A stretch of DNA of 64,000 nucleotides from JAJDZL01 sp965220665. GTDB taxonomy: Bacteria > Pseudomonadota > Gammaproteobacteria > Arenicellales > JAJDZL01. Shown in pieces: positions 44,406-53,701 of the stretch. The position numbers were made by a program, and so were the translations under genes. The notes below the pieces were generated by a model. It ran no database searches. It saw only the letters and a program-made list of their open reading frames with translations, and was not told the DNA's origin. The DNA lies in contig CBDCQQ010000005.1 in the NCBI GenBank assembly GCA_965220665.1, positions 310,001-374,000 on the forward strand, written 5' to 3'. Each line of letters opens with the position of its first letter. The first letter of the stretch is position 1.

Positions 44406-45404
44406 TTAACGGATACCTGCTTCTGTAATTTGGAATGGGCAAGCCACTTGATGTCCTGTTCGGTAGAGTTCAGGTTTTGGTTGGATAGAAGCGCATTCTT
44501 TGCGTGCTTCGGGACATCGACTTTCAAATACACACCCTTTGGGAATTTCAAGCGGCGACGGCAGGTCGCCACTTAGGATCACACGTGGTCGCGCACGTTC
44601 TTCTATTGGATCTGGAATCGGAACCGATGCAATGAGTGCTCGGGTGTAGGGATGAATTGGGTGGCTCAGTAATTCTTTTGCTGGTGCGAATTCCATGATC
44701 TTTCCAAGGTAGATGACCATAATCTGAGTGGATATGTGTTTAATCACACTCAAATCATGAGCAATGAAAATCATAGCCATTCCGAGTTCACGTTGAAGTT
44801 CCTTCAATAAGTTGACGACCTGCGCGCGTACCGAAACATCTAGTGCTGCGACCGGTTCATCGCAAATTACTAGTTTTGGATTGAGAATCAGTGCCCGAGC
44901 AATCCCGATTCTCTGACACTGTCCCCCAGAGAATTCATGTGGATAACGATTGGCAAGACTGGGTAACAAACCAACCTTTTCCATAATCTCACCAACTTTG
45001 GTTACTATTTGAGCTTTACTTACCTCGGGCATGTGTGTCCGAATAGGTTCCGCGATAATTTGTCCAGCTGTCATGCGCGGGTTCAATGCAGCAAGAGGGT
45101 CTTGAAAGATCATCGCCATTTCTTTCCGTAGCTGGCGTCTCGAGTGACGGTCAAAATGTGTAAGATCATTGCCTTCCCATAGAATACGTCCGCTGCTGAG
45201 TGGAACTGTTCCTGCAATCGCTCGAATCAGTGTGGTTTTGCCAGAACCACTTTCGCCAACCAACCCCAAAGTTTCCTGACTGCCAACTTCAAAGGAAACA
45301 TCTCTGACAGCCGTCAGTTTACGTTTCAGAGTCCATGGCCAATTTCCATCCGTGGCGACATCAAAATCAACCGATAGCTTTTCTACTGTCAGAATGGATG
45401 TCAT
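44406..45404 (-). CDS. oppF: oligopeptide ABC transporter ATPase OppF
   Basis: The 332-residue ATPase has Walker A GLVGESGSGKTT, Q-loop IFQDPLAALNP, signature FSGGQCQRIGIARAL, Walker B LVICDEPVAALD, H-loop IAHDLSVI and tail HPYTRALIASVPIPDP then GCVFESRCPEARKEC. The ATG at 45404 overlaps the oppD stop (ATGA); the frame is open ten codons upstream but those overlap oppD. It is the last gene of the minus-strand oppABCDF operon and converges on CocE hydrolase 2. Confidence 0.93.
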   Translation of the reverse strand: MTSILTVEKLSVDFDVATDGNWPWTLKRKLTAVRDVSFEVGSQETLGLVGESGSGKTTLIRAIAGTVPLSSGRILWEGNDLTHFDRHSRRQLRKEMAMIFQDPLAALNPRMTAGQIIAEPIRTHMPEVSKAQIVTKVGEIMEKVGLLPSLANRYPHEFSGGQCQRIGIARALILNPKLVICDEPVAALDVSVRAQVVNLLKELQRELGMAMIFIAHDLSVIKHISTQIMVIYLGKIMEFAPAKELLSHPIHPYTRALIASVPIPDPIEERARPRVILSGDLPSPLEIPKGCVFESRCPEARKECASIQPKPELYRTGHQVACPFQITEAGIR

Positions 45405-46369
45405 TTGCCAATCAAGTTGCGGTCTACGTGACACGCACGGCTTCGTTCGTTTACTGTTTCAATTGGAGGACGTGTTTGCAAACACATCGGCAAGCGAAAC
45501 TCGCAGCGGGGTCCGAACGGACAACCTTTCCACTGGTCTCTTACGTCTAATGGATCTCCAGCGATGACCGATAACGAATCAGAGTCTCGATCGAGACGTG
45601 GAACAGCATCAAGCAAAGCGGCTGTATAGGGATGATCAGGTGAAGAGAAAATGGATTCCGTTGTCCCGGATTCCATGACCTGTCCACCATACATCACGAC
45701 AATACGATCAGACATACCGGCGACCAAAGCTAAATCATGTGTAATGAGAATAATTGCTGTTCCAAATTCCTGACGGATGTTCTTGAGAAGTTCAACGATC
45801 TGTGCTTGAACCGTGACGTCAAGTGCGGTTGTTGGTTCATCTGCGATCAGAACCCTAGGCTGACACAATAATGCCATAGCAATTAACACACGCTGACGCA
45901 TGCCGCCTGAAAATTCGTGAGGATACATTCTCAAACGATTTTTAGCATCTGGAATTTGAACAGCATCAAGCATATGGATGCAGTGCTCCAATGCTTGAGA
46001 CCTCGACATGCCTTTATGGAAAGTTAGTATTTCCGCCATCTGATCTGATATGCGCAGATATGGGTTGAGTGCAGTCATCGGATTTTGAAAAATCATTGCA
46101 ATCTGGGTGGCTCGGATATGCTCAAGATCCCCTTCTTTCAACTTGAGGAGGTCTACGCCTTCGAAAAAAGCCTGTCCCGACACCTTGGCGTTTTTTGAAT
46201 GCAACCCAACCATTGCGAAAGTCATCTGACTCTTACCTGAACCACTTTCTCCAACGACACCCAGTATTTCACCAGCGTCGAGATGAAAGTTGACCCCGTT
46301 AACCGCATGGACTGGCTTCGTTGTGGTTTTGAACACCACCTCAAGATTGCGAATCTCGAGAAGTTTCAT
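45401..46369 (-). CDS. oppD: oligopeptide ABC transporter ATPase OppD
   Basis: The 322-residue ATPase has Walker A GVVGESGSGKSQ, the OppD-typical GKSQ variant. It also has Q-loop IFQNPMTALNPYLRISDQMA, signature FSGGMRQRVLIAMAL, Walker B LIADEPTTALD and tail CPFGPRCEFRLPMC. It begins immediately after the oppC stop, with no spacer. With OppF it powers oligopeptide uptake. Confidence 0.93.
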   Translation of the reverse strand: MKLLEIRNLEVVFKTTTKPVHAVNGVNFHLDAGEILGVVGESGSGKSQMTFAMVGLHSKNAKVSGQAFFEGVDLLKLKEGDLEHIRATQIAMIFQNPMTALNPYLRISDQMAEILTFHKGMSRSQALEHCIHMLDAVQIPDAKNRLRMYPHEFSGGMRQRVLIAMALLCQPRVLIADEPTTALDVTVQAQIVELLKNIRQEFGTAIILITHDLALVAGMSDRIVVMYGGQVMESGTTESIFSSPDHPYTAALLDAVPRLDRDSDSLSVIAGDPLDVRDQWKGCPFGPRCEFRLPMCLQTRPPIETVNERSRACHVDRNLIGK

Positions 46370-47281
46370 CTACAACCGGTCTTTTGGATCGAGAGCATCG
46401 CGCATCCCGTCTCCCGCAAAGAAAAATCCAAACAGCGTGATCACAAAGAAAAACAGAGGAAACGCCAATTGCCATAACGTTCCGTATTGCATTTGAGACG
46501 AGCCACTGCTGATTAATGCTCCGAGTGATGTGTTTGGTTCCTGAACACCAAGTCCAAGAAAGCTGATGAAACTCTCATATAGGATGATATTTGGCACCAA
46601 CAGTGTGGCATAGACGATAACAATGCCCAACAGATTCGGGACAATATGCCGCAGTATGATGAAAAAAGGCAGTACGCCACTAACCACTGCGTTTTCGACG
46701 AACTCCCTAGTTTTTATGCTGAGCGTCTGCCCTCTCACGATACGCGCCATATCAAGCCATGAAACCAATCCTATTCCGATAAAGAGAAGCACGATAGACC
46801 GTCCAAACACAACCAACATCAGAATGAGAACAAACATATATGGGATGGACATTGCGACATCCACAAATCGCATCATGACGTTGTCTAATTTGCCACCGAA
46901 ATATCCTGCGATCGCGCCGTAAAGGGTACCGACGAAAACAGCAATGAGAGCTCCGATCAAGCCCACGATAAGCGATATTCGAGTCCCGATAGCGGTGCGT
47001 GTGAAGAGATCCCTACCAAGTTCATCAGTTCCGAAGTAATGCATTTCAGATGGCTTACCCTTTGTTTCTACTGATCCAATTACGCTCCAATCTATCTCTT
47101 CCGCTGTCCACCCTGAAAGTGTTGGCCCGAATATCGAAAAGATTGTGATCAAGGCAAGTACGAGGACACTAGCTGAAGCTGCCCGATTCTGGCGAAATCG
47201 AATGACAGCGTCCTGCCAAAGTGAACGGTGATCTTCATCCTTTGCAGAGAAGTCAAAGTTGGTTTTAAGAATCAAGTTCAT
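46370..47281 (-). CDS. oppC: oligopeptide ABC permease OppC
   Basis: The 303-residue permease has MHYFGTDELGRDLFTRTAIG, then KTREFVENAVVSGVLPFFII, YESFISFLGLGVQEPNTSLG and a final LFFAGDGMRDALDPKDR. About six membrane segments and an N-terminal cytoplasmic leader (DHRSLWQDAVIRFRQNRAAS) match OppC. It follows oppB by nine bases. Confidence 0.92.
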   Translation of the reverse strand: MNLILKTNFDFSAKDEDHRSLWQDAVIRFRQNRAASASVLVLALITIFSIFGPTLSGWTAEEIDWSVIGSVETKGKPSEMHYFGTDELGRDLFTRTAIGTRISLIVGLIGALIAVFVGTLYGAIAGYFGGKLDNVMMRFVDVAMSIPYMFVLILMLVVFGRSIVLLFIGIGLVSWLDMARIVRGQTLSIKTREFVENAVVSGVLPFFIILRHIVPNLLGIVIVYATLLVPNIILYESFISFLGLGVQEPNTSLGALISSGSSQMQYGTLWQLAFPLFFFVITLFGFFFAGDGMRDALDPKDRL

Positions 47282-47290
47282 ACCGATTGA

Positions 47291-48214
47291 CTAGTAACGA
47301 ATTCGAGGATCAATCCATGCATAAGCGATATCAACCAGTAGGTTGAATACCACAGTGAGTGTACCAGTTAATATTGTGATCCCCATGATCAGCGAATAAT
47401 CACGGTTGATCGCCGCGTTCACAAAGTATTGGCCAATGCCACCGGTGGAAAAATAGATGTCAATCACCACTGAACCGGTAATCAAACCGACAAATGTTGG
47501 CCCAAGATATGAAATGACCGGCAACATCGCCGGTTTCAGTGCATGACGCAACACCCAGCGTCGTTTAGGGAGTCCCTTGGCGCGGACTGTGAAAATGAAA
47601 TCTGCGTTCAACACTTCCAACATTGATGATCGTGTAATTCTGGCGATTGATGCCATGAAACTTGTGGAAAGCGCAATGACAGGTAAGATTAGATAGGGGA
47701 GTTCACCACCTTGCCATCCTCCACCAGGTAACCAACCGAGCCACAGTGTGAATGTCAATACGAGAATTGGCGCCATAACAAAGTTTGGCAATACCTGAGC
47801 ACCGATGGAGATGCCAACCGCGAGATAGTCAAGCCATGTATTCTGACGGAGTGCAGCAATTACTCCAAGCACAACACCCACACTGACAGCAACAATAAAT
47901 GAAAGAAATCCATACGTCAACGTGACTGGAAACCCTTGCGCAATGATTTCGCTGACTGAACGGTCGCGATAAATCAATGAGGGTCCGAAATCAAAGTGCG
48001 CCACGATATTCCATACGTAGCGAAAAACCTGTTCGTAAAACGGGCGATTCAGGCCGTACAGGGCCTCGATGTTGGCCAATGTCGCTTCTGGTAATGGGCG
48101 CTCTCCGGCAAAAGGACTGCCAGGAGCAAAGTACATGATGATGAACGAAAAGACGATCAGTGCCAGGATCGTCGGTACGGCAACTAATATCCTTCGGGCG
48201 ATGTAGAATGCCAT
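47291..48214 (-). CDS. oppB: oligopeptide ABC permease OppB
   Basis: The 307-residue permease reads FYIARRILVAVPTILALIVF, then PGSPFAGERPLPEATLANIE, LYGLNRPFYEQ, FIFTVRAKGLPKRRWVLRHA and DPRIRY. The PGxPFxxERxLPxxxxANIExxYGL string is specific to OppB over DppB. It starts 20 bases after oppA. Confidence 0.93.
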   Translation of the reverse strand: MAFYIARRILVAVPTILALIVFSFIIMYFAPGSPFAGERPLPEATLANIEALYGLNRPFYEQVFRYVWNIVAHFDFGPSLIYRDRSVSEIIAQGFPVTLTYGFLSFIVAVSVGVVLGVIAALRQNTWLDYLAVGISIGAQVLPNFVMAPILVLTFTLWLGWLPGGGWQGGELPYLILPVIALSTSFMASIARITRSSMLEVLNADFIFTVRAKGLPKRRWVLRHALKPAMLPVISYLGPTFVGLITGSVVIDIYFSTGGIGQYFVNAAINRDYSLIMGITILTGTLTVVFNLLVDIAYAWIDPRIRY

Positions 48215-48234
48215 AAAGACAGAATCGAATTACA

Positions 48235-49863
48235 TTAGTTCGTTATGCGATAGAGATCTTTCGAGTACCAGTTTTTTTGAACATTTTCATATGGCCATCC
48301 CTTGATCTGTGAATTAAGCATAAACACACTGGTGTAGTGGTAGATCGGTATCAACGCCATTTCATCAGCCAGGATCAGTTCTACTGCTGTGTAGTTGTCC
48401 TGTGGGTCTTCCTGGGTTTTCGATTCCGACATGAGCCGGTCAACTTCCGGATTGGAGAATCGTCCGGCATTAGAGGTTGAGGCAGACGTCATCAAATCGA
48501 GAAATGTGGACGCTTCGTTATAGTCTCCGCACCAGGCCGCACGTGCAACGTCAAACTCCTGCGTTTGACGGATTTGAAGATAGGTTTTCCACTCGTAGTT
48601 TACGAGCTCGGTCTGCACCCCCAACTTTTGTTTCCATAACTGCGAGACAACGGTGGCAATCTGCTTATGTGATTCAGAAGTGTTGTAGATCAACTTCAGT
48701 GTCAACGGATTTTGAGGACCGTATCCGGCAGCGATCATAAGATCTTTTGCTTTCGCATCAAGTTCGTTCTGGGGGATAGATGAATAATCAATTACCGGCA
48801 TTTCGAAGCCAGCTGTTGCTCGGTGAACAAAATTGTATGCGGGGTATTGCCCACCCTTCAGCACTTGATCGACCAGCAAATTTCGATCTATGGCATATGA
48901 CAATGCTTTTCGTACTCTGACATCATGCAATCCAGGGTTAGCGCTCTCGGTGTGATTAATTGCATAGTAGTAGGTACATAGATTTGGCACTGATGTCGCC
49001 TCATCCGGATACTTCTTGACCAAATTAGGATACTGTCCAGGTGGCGTTTCGGTGTAATCGACCTCACCTGCGAAATAACGGGTAAGTGCTTGATTCACAT
49101 CGTTGATGACGCGTCCAATTACAGTATCTATGACCGTTGCTTCATTATTCCAGTACATGGTGTTGCGCTTTCTCATGTGATATTCATTTGGAACATGTTC
49201 AGTCAGTACGTAGGCACCGTTTGAGACAATGTTTTCAGGTCTTGTCCACTTGATTCCATGGTTTTCGACAGTCGCTTTGTGTACGGGAAAGAGTGTTGCA
49301 TAGGTAGTCATTTCCGGGAAATACGGCAACGACTGATCAAGTTGAACCTCAAGAGTAAGATCGTCAACAGCTATTACTCCGAGTTCTTTCGGCGGTTTAT
49401 TTCCGGCGATGATGTCATCCGCGTTTCTGACTGTCGCAAGCGATATGTACCAAGAGTACGGCGATGCAGTGTTTGGGTCGACAGCGCGACGCCAGGCATA
49501 AACAAAATCGTGAGCGGTAACCGGGTCACCGTTCGACCATCGCGCATCATTCCGAAGGAGGAATGTAAATGTTTGGTTGTTGTTTGTCGACTGAAATTCC
49601 TTGGCAACACCAGGTGCCAGTTTGCCTGTTGAATCTTGATTGAGCAAACCTTCAAAAAGATCGCGTAGTACATCGTACCCTTCTGAATCCTCGTTTAGTT
49701 GGGGATCAAGTGTAGGAATTTCAGCAGACATTCTGTAGGTGAATGTCTGCTCAGCTGCCAGATTTTCCTGATCGGTTGATGGAACATCCGCTGCAGCGCA
49801 AGTGAGCGTAAAGATCAAACTGATCAACAGGGTGAAAATTCGAGTGAGGGGAATTGGTTGCAT
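48235..49863 (-). CDS. oppA: oligopeptide-binding protein OppA
   Basis: The 542-residue protein has a Sec signal (residues 1-24, LISLIFTLTCAAADV). The Cys lies in TCAAA, so a lipoprotein is possible but the lipobox is imperfect. Landmarks include AEIPTLDPQLNEDSEGYDVL, RDLFEGLL, WSNGDPVTAHDFVYAWRRAV, NGAYVLTEHVPNEY and DVRVRKALSYAIDRNLLVDQ, then the OppA/MppA-type end AAWCGDYNEAST and LIPIYHYTSVFM. It binds oligopeptides, or murein tripeptide in the MppA branch, for the OppBCDF permease. It is first in its operon, divergent from CocE hydrolase 3. Confidence 0.93.
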   Translation of the reverse strand: MQPIPLTRIFTLLISLIFTLTCAAADVPSTDQENLAAEQTFTYRMSAEIPTLDPQLNEDSEGYDVLRDLFEGLLNQDSTGKLAPGVAKEFQSTNNNQTFTFLLRNDARWSNGDPVTAHDFVYAWRRAVDPNTASPYSWYISLATVRNADDIIAGNKPPKELGVIAVDDLTLEVQLDQSLPYFPEMTTYATLFPVHKATVENHGIKWTRPENIVSNGAYVLTEHVPNEYHMRKRNTMYWNNEATVIDTVIGRVINDVNQALTRYFAGEVDYTETPPGQYPNLVKKYPDEATSVPNLCTYYYAINHTESANPGLHDVRVRKALSYAIDRNLLVDQVLKGGQYPAYNFVHRATAGFEMPVIDYSSIPQNELDAKAKDLMIAAGYGPQNPLTLKLIYNTSESHKQIATVVSQLWKQKLGVQTELVNYEWKTYLQIRQTQEFDVARAAWCGDYNEASTFLDLMTSASTSNAGRFSNPEVDRLMSESKTQEDPQDNYTAVELILADEMALIPIYHYTSVFMLNSQIKGWPYENVQKNWYSKDLYRITN

Positions 49864-50239
49864 AAAATGTCTCCGGTTCGTAATTCAGATGGAAACGGTT
49901 GATATAAATAACCGCCAATTCAACGAATCATTCAATCTCGTATTACCGAATTCCAAATAGTCAATGACACCATTTGTCACCACAATTACATGGATTTACA
50001 TCAGCTTGGTGAACTCGTCGCAGACGTAATTTGCTGACTCCAAGAAGAGTTAAAAAATTAAATGCCTCTACATATGAATAAGTATTGTAGCATAACCATT
50101 ACACCTATCTTATTGAAAATGCAGAGGAAATCAGTCAATGAAACAACCACCTACGAACTTTCTCGAGTAGTGCGCAAACAAAGGCATATTAAATTATGAA
50201 GATTTAGAAATTAATTTATTGCTTATTTCTTGCAAAATT
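49864..50239. other. divergent promoter region between oppA and CocE hydrolase 3
   Basis: The region is AT-rich and gene-free and must carry promoters for both directions. I could not assign -35/-10 pairs with confidence, nor did I see a strong operator palindrome. Confidence 0.4.
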
Positions 50240-52297
50240 ATGGGCAAATCGATTGATCAAATCCTCAACAGACTGGATCTAATGTCCGACAAGCATCATC
50301 GCAGTGAGCCAAATGCATTCAAGGTAACAGAGCATCTCTGGATTGAAATGCCCGACGGCGTCAGATTGTCTGCCCGGATTTGGTGGCCGAAGGGAGCCGG
50401 ACCCTTTCCTTCAATTCTGGAGTACATTCCATATCGAAAACGCGACATGGTCCGTGCCCGAGATGAACGCAACCATCCCTTTTTTGCTTCGCACGGTTAC
50501 GTTTGTTTGCGCGTGGATATGCGAGGATCAGGTGACAGTGAGGGGCACATGCCGGATATGTACTCGGATGATGAACTGACTGATGCACGACATGTCATAG
50601 ACTGGATCGCTGCTCAGAGTTGGTGTACAGGTCGTGTAGGAATGTTTGGAACATCTTGGGGCGGAACAGCAGCCCTGCAGGCAGCAGTAGATGCTCCGGG
50701 CCCATTGAAAGCAATTGTGGCCAATTGTGCGACAATCAATCGATTTGATGATGACATTCACTGGATGGGAGGCTGTTTACTCACCGACAGTTTCGAATGG
50801 GGCGCTACTTTACCCGCCATTCTCGCTTCCCCGCCAGATCTCGCAACGGTCGGTAAAGAATGGTTTGATCTGTGGAAAAAAAGACTGCACAAGCTCGCCT
50901 TTCCGCTCAATGAATGGATTCGAAACTCTATTCGAGGCGAGTATTGGCGGCGCGGTTCAGTTGCTTTCAGTTCGAAACAGCTCTCCTGTCCAATTCTTGC
51001 AATTGGCGGCTGGTCAGACCGATATTCCAACATGGTGATGGACTTGGTCAAATTGCGACCCGATATTTGCTGGGGTATTGTGGGGGCTTGGGGACATCAC
51101 TATCCCGACCAGGGTGAACCCGGCCCTGCGATCAGTTTTCAGGACCTTTCACTCGAATGGTGGGACCATTGGCTGAAGAATGAACCGGGAAAAGACTTAG
51201 ACTGGCCTCACCTGCGGATATGGCAACGTGAATTCGATTCACCTCAAGACCGGCTGAGGAAACGAAATGGAAAATGGATCGAGATCGATGATTTTGAACA
51301 ATTGGATCTCACTACACTATATCTTGACCGTGACAAGTTGACCGATCAGCCTTCTGCAGAAATTCAGGTTTTCGATGTGCCGAACAATCTACGGCATGGC
51401 GAATGTGCAGGGGATACCGGCTATTTTGGCCGAGTGGGCGGACTCCCGCTTAATCAGCGTATAGACGACGAACGCACTCTTTGCTTCGACTCCGAACCGC
51501 TTGCCCAAGATCTGATTCTGAACGGTCACGCGGAGTTGTCAATTGATGTAATTAGAGATAAGCGCGAAGCTCAGCTGATCTGCCGATTCTGCGAAGTGTC
51601 TCGCGATGGCGACTCCAATCTGGTTAACAGACAGATTCTAAATCTCGCGCTTGACGAATCACTGGATGAAATTTCACACTTTTCTCCCAGCAAACCGATT
51701 CGCTATCGCATCCAACTGCCGTCAACAGCCTATCGATTCACTCGCGGAAATCGAATTCGGCTGGCTTTCGGCACATCCTATTGGCCTCTTGTCTGGGCTA
51801 CTACACGGCCTGCTTGCATTAGAATCTCATCAGAGCAATCAAGTCTGAAACTGCCGCGTTTTGATACTGGAACTGAATTGTCGACACCGTTCCCTAGCGC
51901 TAAAAAACTGCCAATTCAACCAAGTTGGACATTCGAATCTGAGGGTGAACTGCAAAGGGAACGAGAAGAGTTAGGTGCTGGTCAGTTCGAGTATTCCTGG
52001 AAAATGCCGCAATGTACATTCCGATTTGGTGATGAAGAAATTGCCATTTCACTTGAAACCTCGATGCACTTCCGCGCAATCACAAATGAGGCAGTTTCGT
52101 TAAGTTGCACAGTTGAACACAAAATCAATATCTTTCGCAGTGATGGAATTGCCAGAATCAAAAGCTCACTTTACTCCGAAGCAAAGGACACTGGATTAAT
52201 GATCCTTGCGAATTTGTCCGTAGTCTGGAATGACGAAGAAATTGCAACGATGACTCGTCACTTTGATTATCCAACAATGCGTGCAAGTTATTCTTGA
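50240..52297 (+). CDS. CocE/NonD-family serine hydrolase 3
   Basis: The third intact paralogue, 685 residues from this ATG, has LWIEMPDGVRLSARIWWP, ILEYIPYRKRDM, VRVDMRGSGDSEG and elbow GMFGTSWGG. The Asp is in ILAIGGWSDRYSN, the His in WGHHYPDQGEPGP, and a PepX_C domain (AQLICRFCEVSRDGDSNLV) is followed by a diverged C-terminal domain. Starts at TTG 50219 or ATG 50282 are also possible; none has a good Shine-Dalgarno. It lacks a signal peptide. It sits divergent from oppA, so like paralogue 2 it is transcriptionally close to a peptide importer. Confidence 0.87.
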   Translation: MGKSIDQILNRLDLMSDKHHRSEPNAFKVTEHLWIEMPDGVRLSARIWWPKGAGPFPSILEYIPYRKRDMVRARDERNHPFFASHGYVCLRVDMRGSGDSEGHMPDMYSDDELTDARHVIDWIAAQSWCTGRVGMFGTSWGGTAALQAAVDAPGPLKAIVANCATINRFDDDIHWMGGCLLTDSFEWGATLPAILASPPDLATVGKEWFDLWKKRLHKLAFPLNEWIRNSIRGEYWRRGSVAFSSKQLSCPILAIGGWSDRYSNMVMDLVKLRPDICWGIVGAWGHHYPDQGEPGPAISFQDLSLEWWDHWLKNEPGKDLDWPHLRIWQREFDSPQDRLRKRNGKWIEIDDFEQLDLTTLYLDRDKLTDQPSAEIQVFDVPNNLRHGECAGDTGYFGRVGGLPLNQRIDDERTLCFDSEPLAQDLILNGHAELSIDVIRDKREAQLICRFCEVSRDGDSNLVNRQILNLALDESLDEISHFSPSKPIRYRIQLPSTAYRFTRGNRIRLAFGTSYWPLVWATTRPACIRISSEQSSLKLPRFDTGTELSTPFPSAKKLPIQPSWTFESEGELQREREELGAGQFEYSWKMPQCTFRFGDEEIAISLETSMHFRAITNEAVSLSCTVEHKINIFRSDGIARIKSSLYSEAKDTGLMILANLSVVWNDEEIATMTRHFDYPTMRASYS

Positions 52298-52878
52298 TGC
52301 CTTATGTGGCTAGCATGCTACATAAGCCATCGTAGCCGATATTCTCGCCGAGGTCTTCAATCTCTGCTAGTGCCTGACCGCACAACTGTTCAAACAAGCC
52401 GCGCACCGAGAACGGCTACTAAGCAATGCTACGGATGCCATTTGAGCATTTGGATTCGAGGGACGGGATGAGTGAGAAGACATGGTTGCGGTAGAAAACA
52501 CAGCCGGAGTTCGCTATCAGGAAATTTCAAAGCGACCTGAAAGCACCGAAAAACTGACCTAAGCAGAACTTCTGCAGAGTTTTGAGGGGCTGGAACCCGA
52601 CCACGAGTTAAATTGGTAGGTTAATCCTCGAATTTTTGCAGAAATAGTAGTGCAAGGACCGAAGGGGTAGCGCTAAATTTTCAGATATACTGAGGTTCGA
52701 AACAGTATTCCTGCACGAACCGGGATCGTTATGATTATCGAGAAGTTCGAGAATCTTTTGACACCCTCGACTGGATGGTTTGTACCAACCCAAACGATTC
52801 GGTTCGCTTGCAGACGATAACTTGTAACAGAATTATTGACCACAGAACTTATCATTGATACGCACCAAGTTTTTCTAT
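52298..52878. other. decayed or gene-free stretch before the MNT/HEPN module
   Basis: I find no intact gene in these 580 bases. Between about 52337 and 52450 a plus-strand frame with in-frame stops reads LTAQLFKQAAHRERLLSNAT, which looks like a coding remnant I cannot identify. The right end contains the leader of the nucleotidyltransferase gene. Confidence 0.35.
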
Positions 52879-53181
52879 ATGAACCCGCAACTGTCAATTC
52901 CGAAGAGCGAACTGGCTCATTTCTGTCAAGCGCATGGCATTCGGCATCTCACAATTTTTGGTTCAGCGTTGCGAGCGGACTTTGATTCAGAAAGTGATGT
53001 AGATGTTCTGGTCGAATTTGCATCAGGTCGCATCCCGGGTCTGATGGGTATCGCTGGAATGGAAATCGAGCTCTCAGCAATGTTCGGTGGACGAAAGGTG
53101 GACCTGCGTACCCCTGACGATCTGAGCCGCTATTTCCGCCAAGACGTTCTCGATACGGCGGAAGTCCAGTATGCTCAGTGA
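52879..53181 (+). CDS. MNT-type nucleotidyltransferase antitoxin (MntA-like)
   Basis: The 100-residue minimal nucleotidyltransferase has the motif GS-x10-DxD: G28 S29, then DVD at 40-42 (LTIFGSALRADF, SESDVDVLVEF). The third acidic position follows in RKVDLRTPDDLS. Such proteins pair with HEPN toxins and inactivate them by AMPylation. The start at ATG 52879 is preferred to an upstream TTG. It overlaps the HEPN gene by 11 bases. It appears catalytically intact, while the HEPN partner is interrupted. Confidence 0.88.
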   Translation: MNPQLSIPKSELAHFCQAHGIRHLTIFGSALRADFDSESDVDVLVEFASGRIPGLMGIAGMEIELSAMFGGRKVDLRTPDDLSRYFRQDVLDTAEVQYAQ

Positions 53182-53518
53182 TGACGATATTCGTTTACGA
53201 CATATGCTGGATGCCGCACGCGAAGCAACTTCCTTCGTACGAGACTGCACACGGGACGACTTGAACACAGATCGCCAATTAGTCCTTGCACTGATAAAGA
53301 ATATCGAGATTGTCGGGGAAGCAGCGAATCGGATCACCGAACCCACACGCCGGAATTTGCCAGAGTTGCCGTAGGAGCAGATTATTGGAATGCGCCATCG
53401 ACTCGTCCACGATTATTTTGACATCAATCTTGATATTGTTTGGAACACCGCTCGAGAAGAACTACCAGAATTGATAGTTCTGCTCGAATCAGTTTTCTCG
53501 CCGAAACCTAAACCCTGA
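53171..53518 (+). pseudogene. HEPN (DUF86/HepT-like) toxin interrupted by TAG
   Basis: The frame reads MLSDDDIRLRHMLDAAREAT, then ALIKNIEIVGEAANRITEPT and NLPELP, then TAG at 53372-53374. It continues in frame with EQIIGMRHRLVHDYFDINLD and IVWNTAREELPELI, to TGA at 53516-53518. In the family the residue after LP is Trp (PWEQIIGMRHRLVH), so a single TGG to TAG change explains the stop. The RxxxxH RNase motif (RHRLVH) lies after it. Unless the stop is read through, no toxin is made. All other family features are well kept, implying a recent mutation. Confidence 0.87.
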
Positions 53519-53701
53519 AAGGACGGTTAGTAGAACACGCAACTGTGTTGCCGCTAATTTCCTCGCCAAGGTAGCGAAATTAGTTCTTTCATTTAACCCG
53601 GTAGTTGAAACTTCCGTTTTCTTGTTTTTTGTATTACTATTCTTTATAAATACTATAATTTTAATACTTATGTATTATTTATTCTGATAAGTAATCACAT
53701 T

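Noticed and set aside
3587..53518. Several in-frame TAG codons inside otherwise good genes (arsR, hydrolase relic, HEPN) could mean TAG is recoded.
   Set aside because: Confident genes such as tkt, pgk and the VOC gene end at TAG at the expected family length, and higB is broken by TAA instead. The pattern fits pseudogenes, not recoding.
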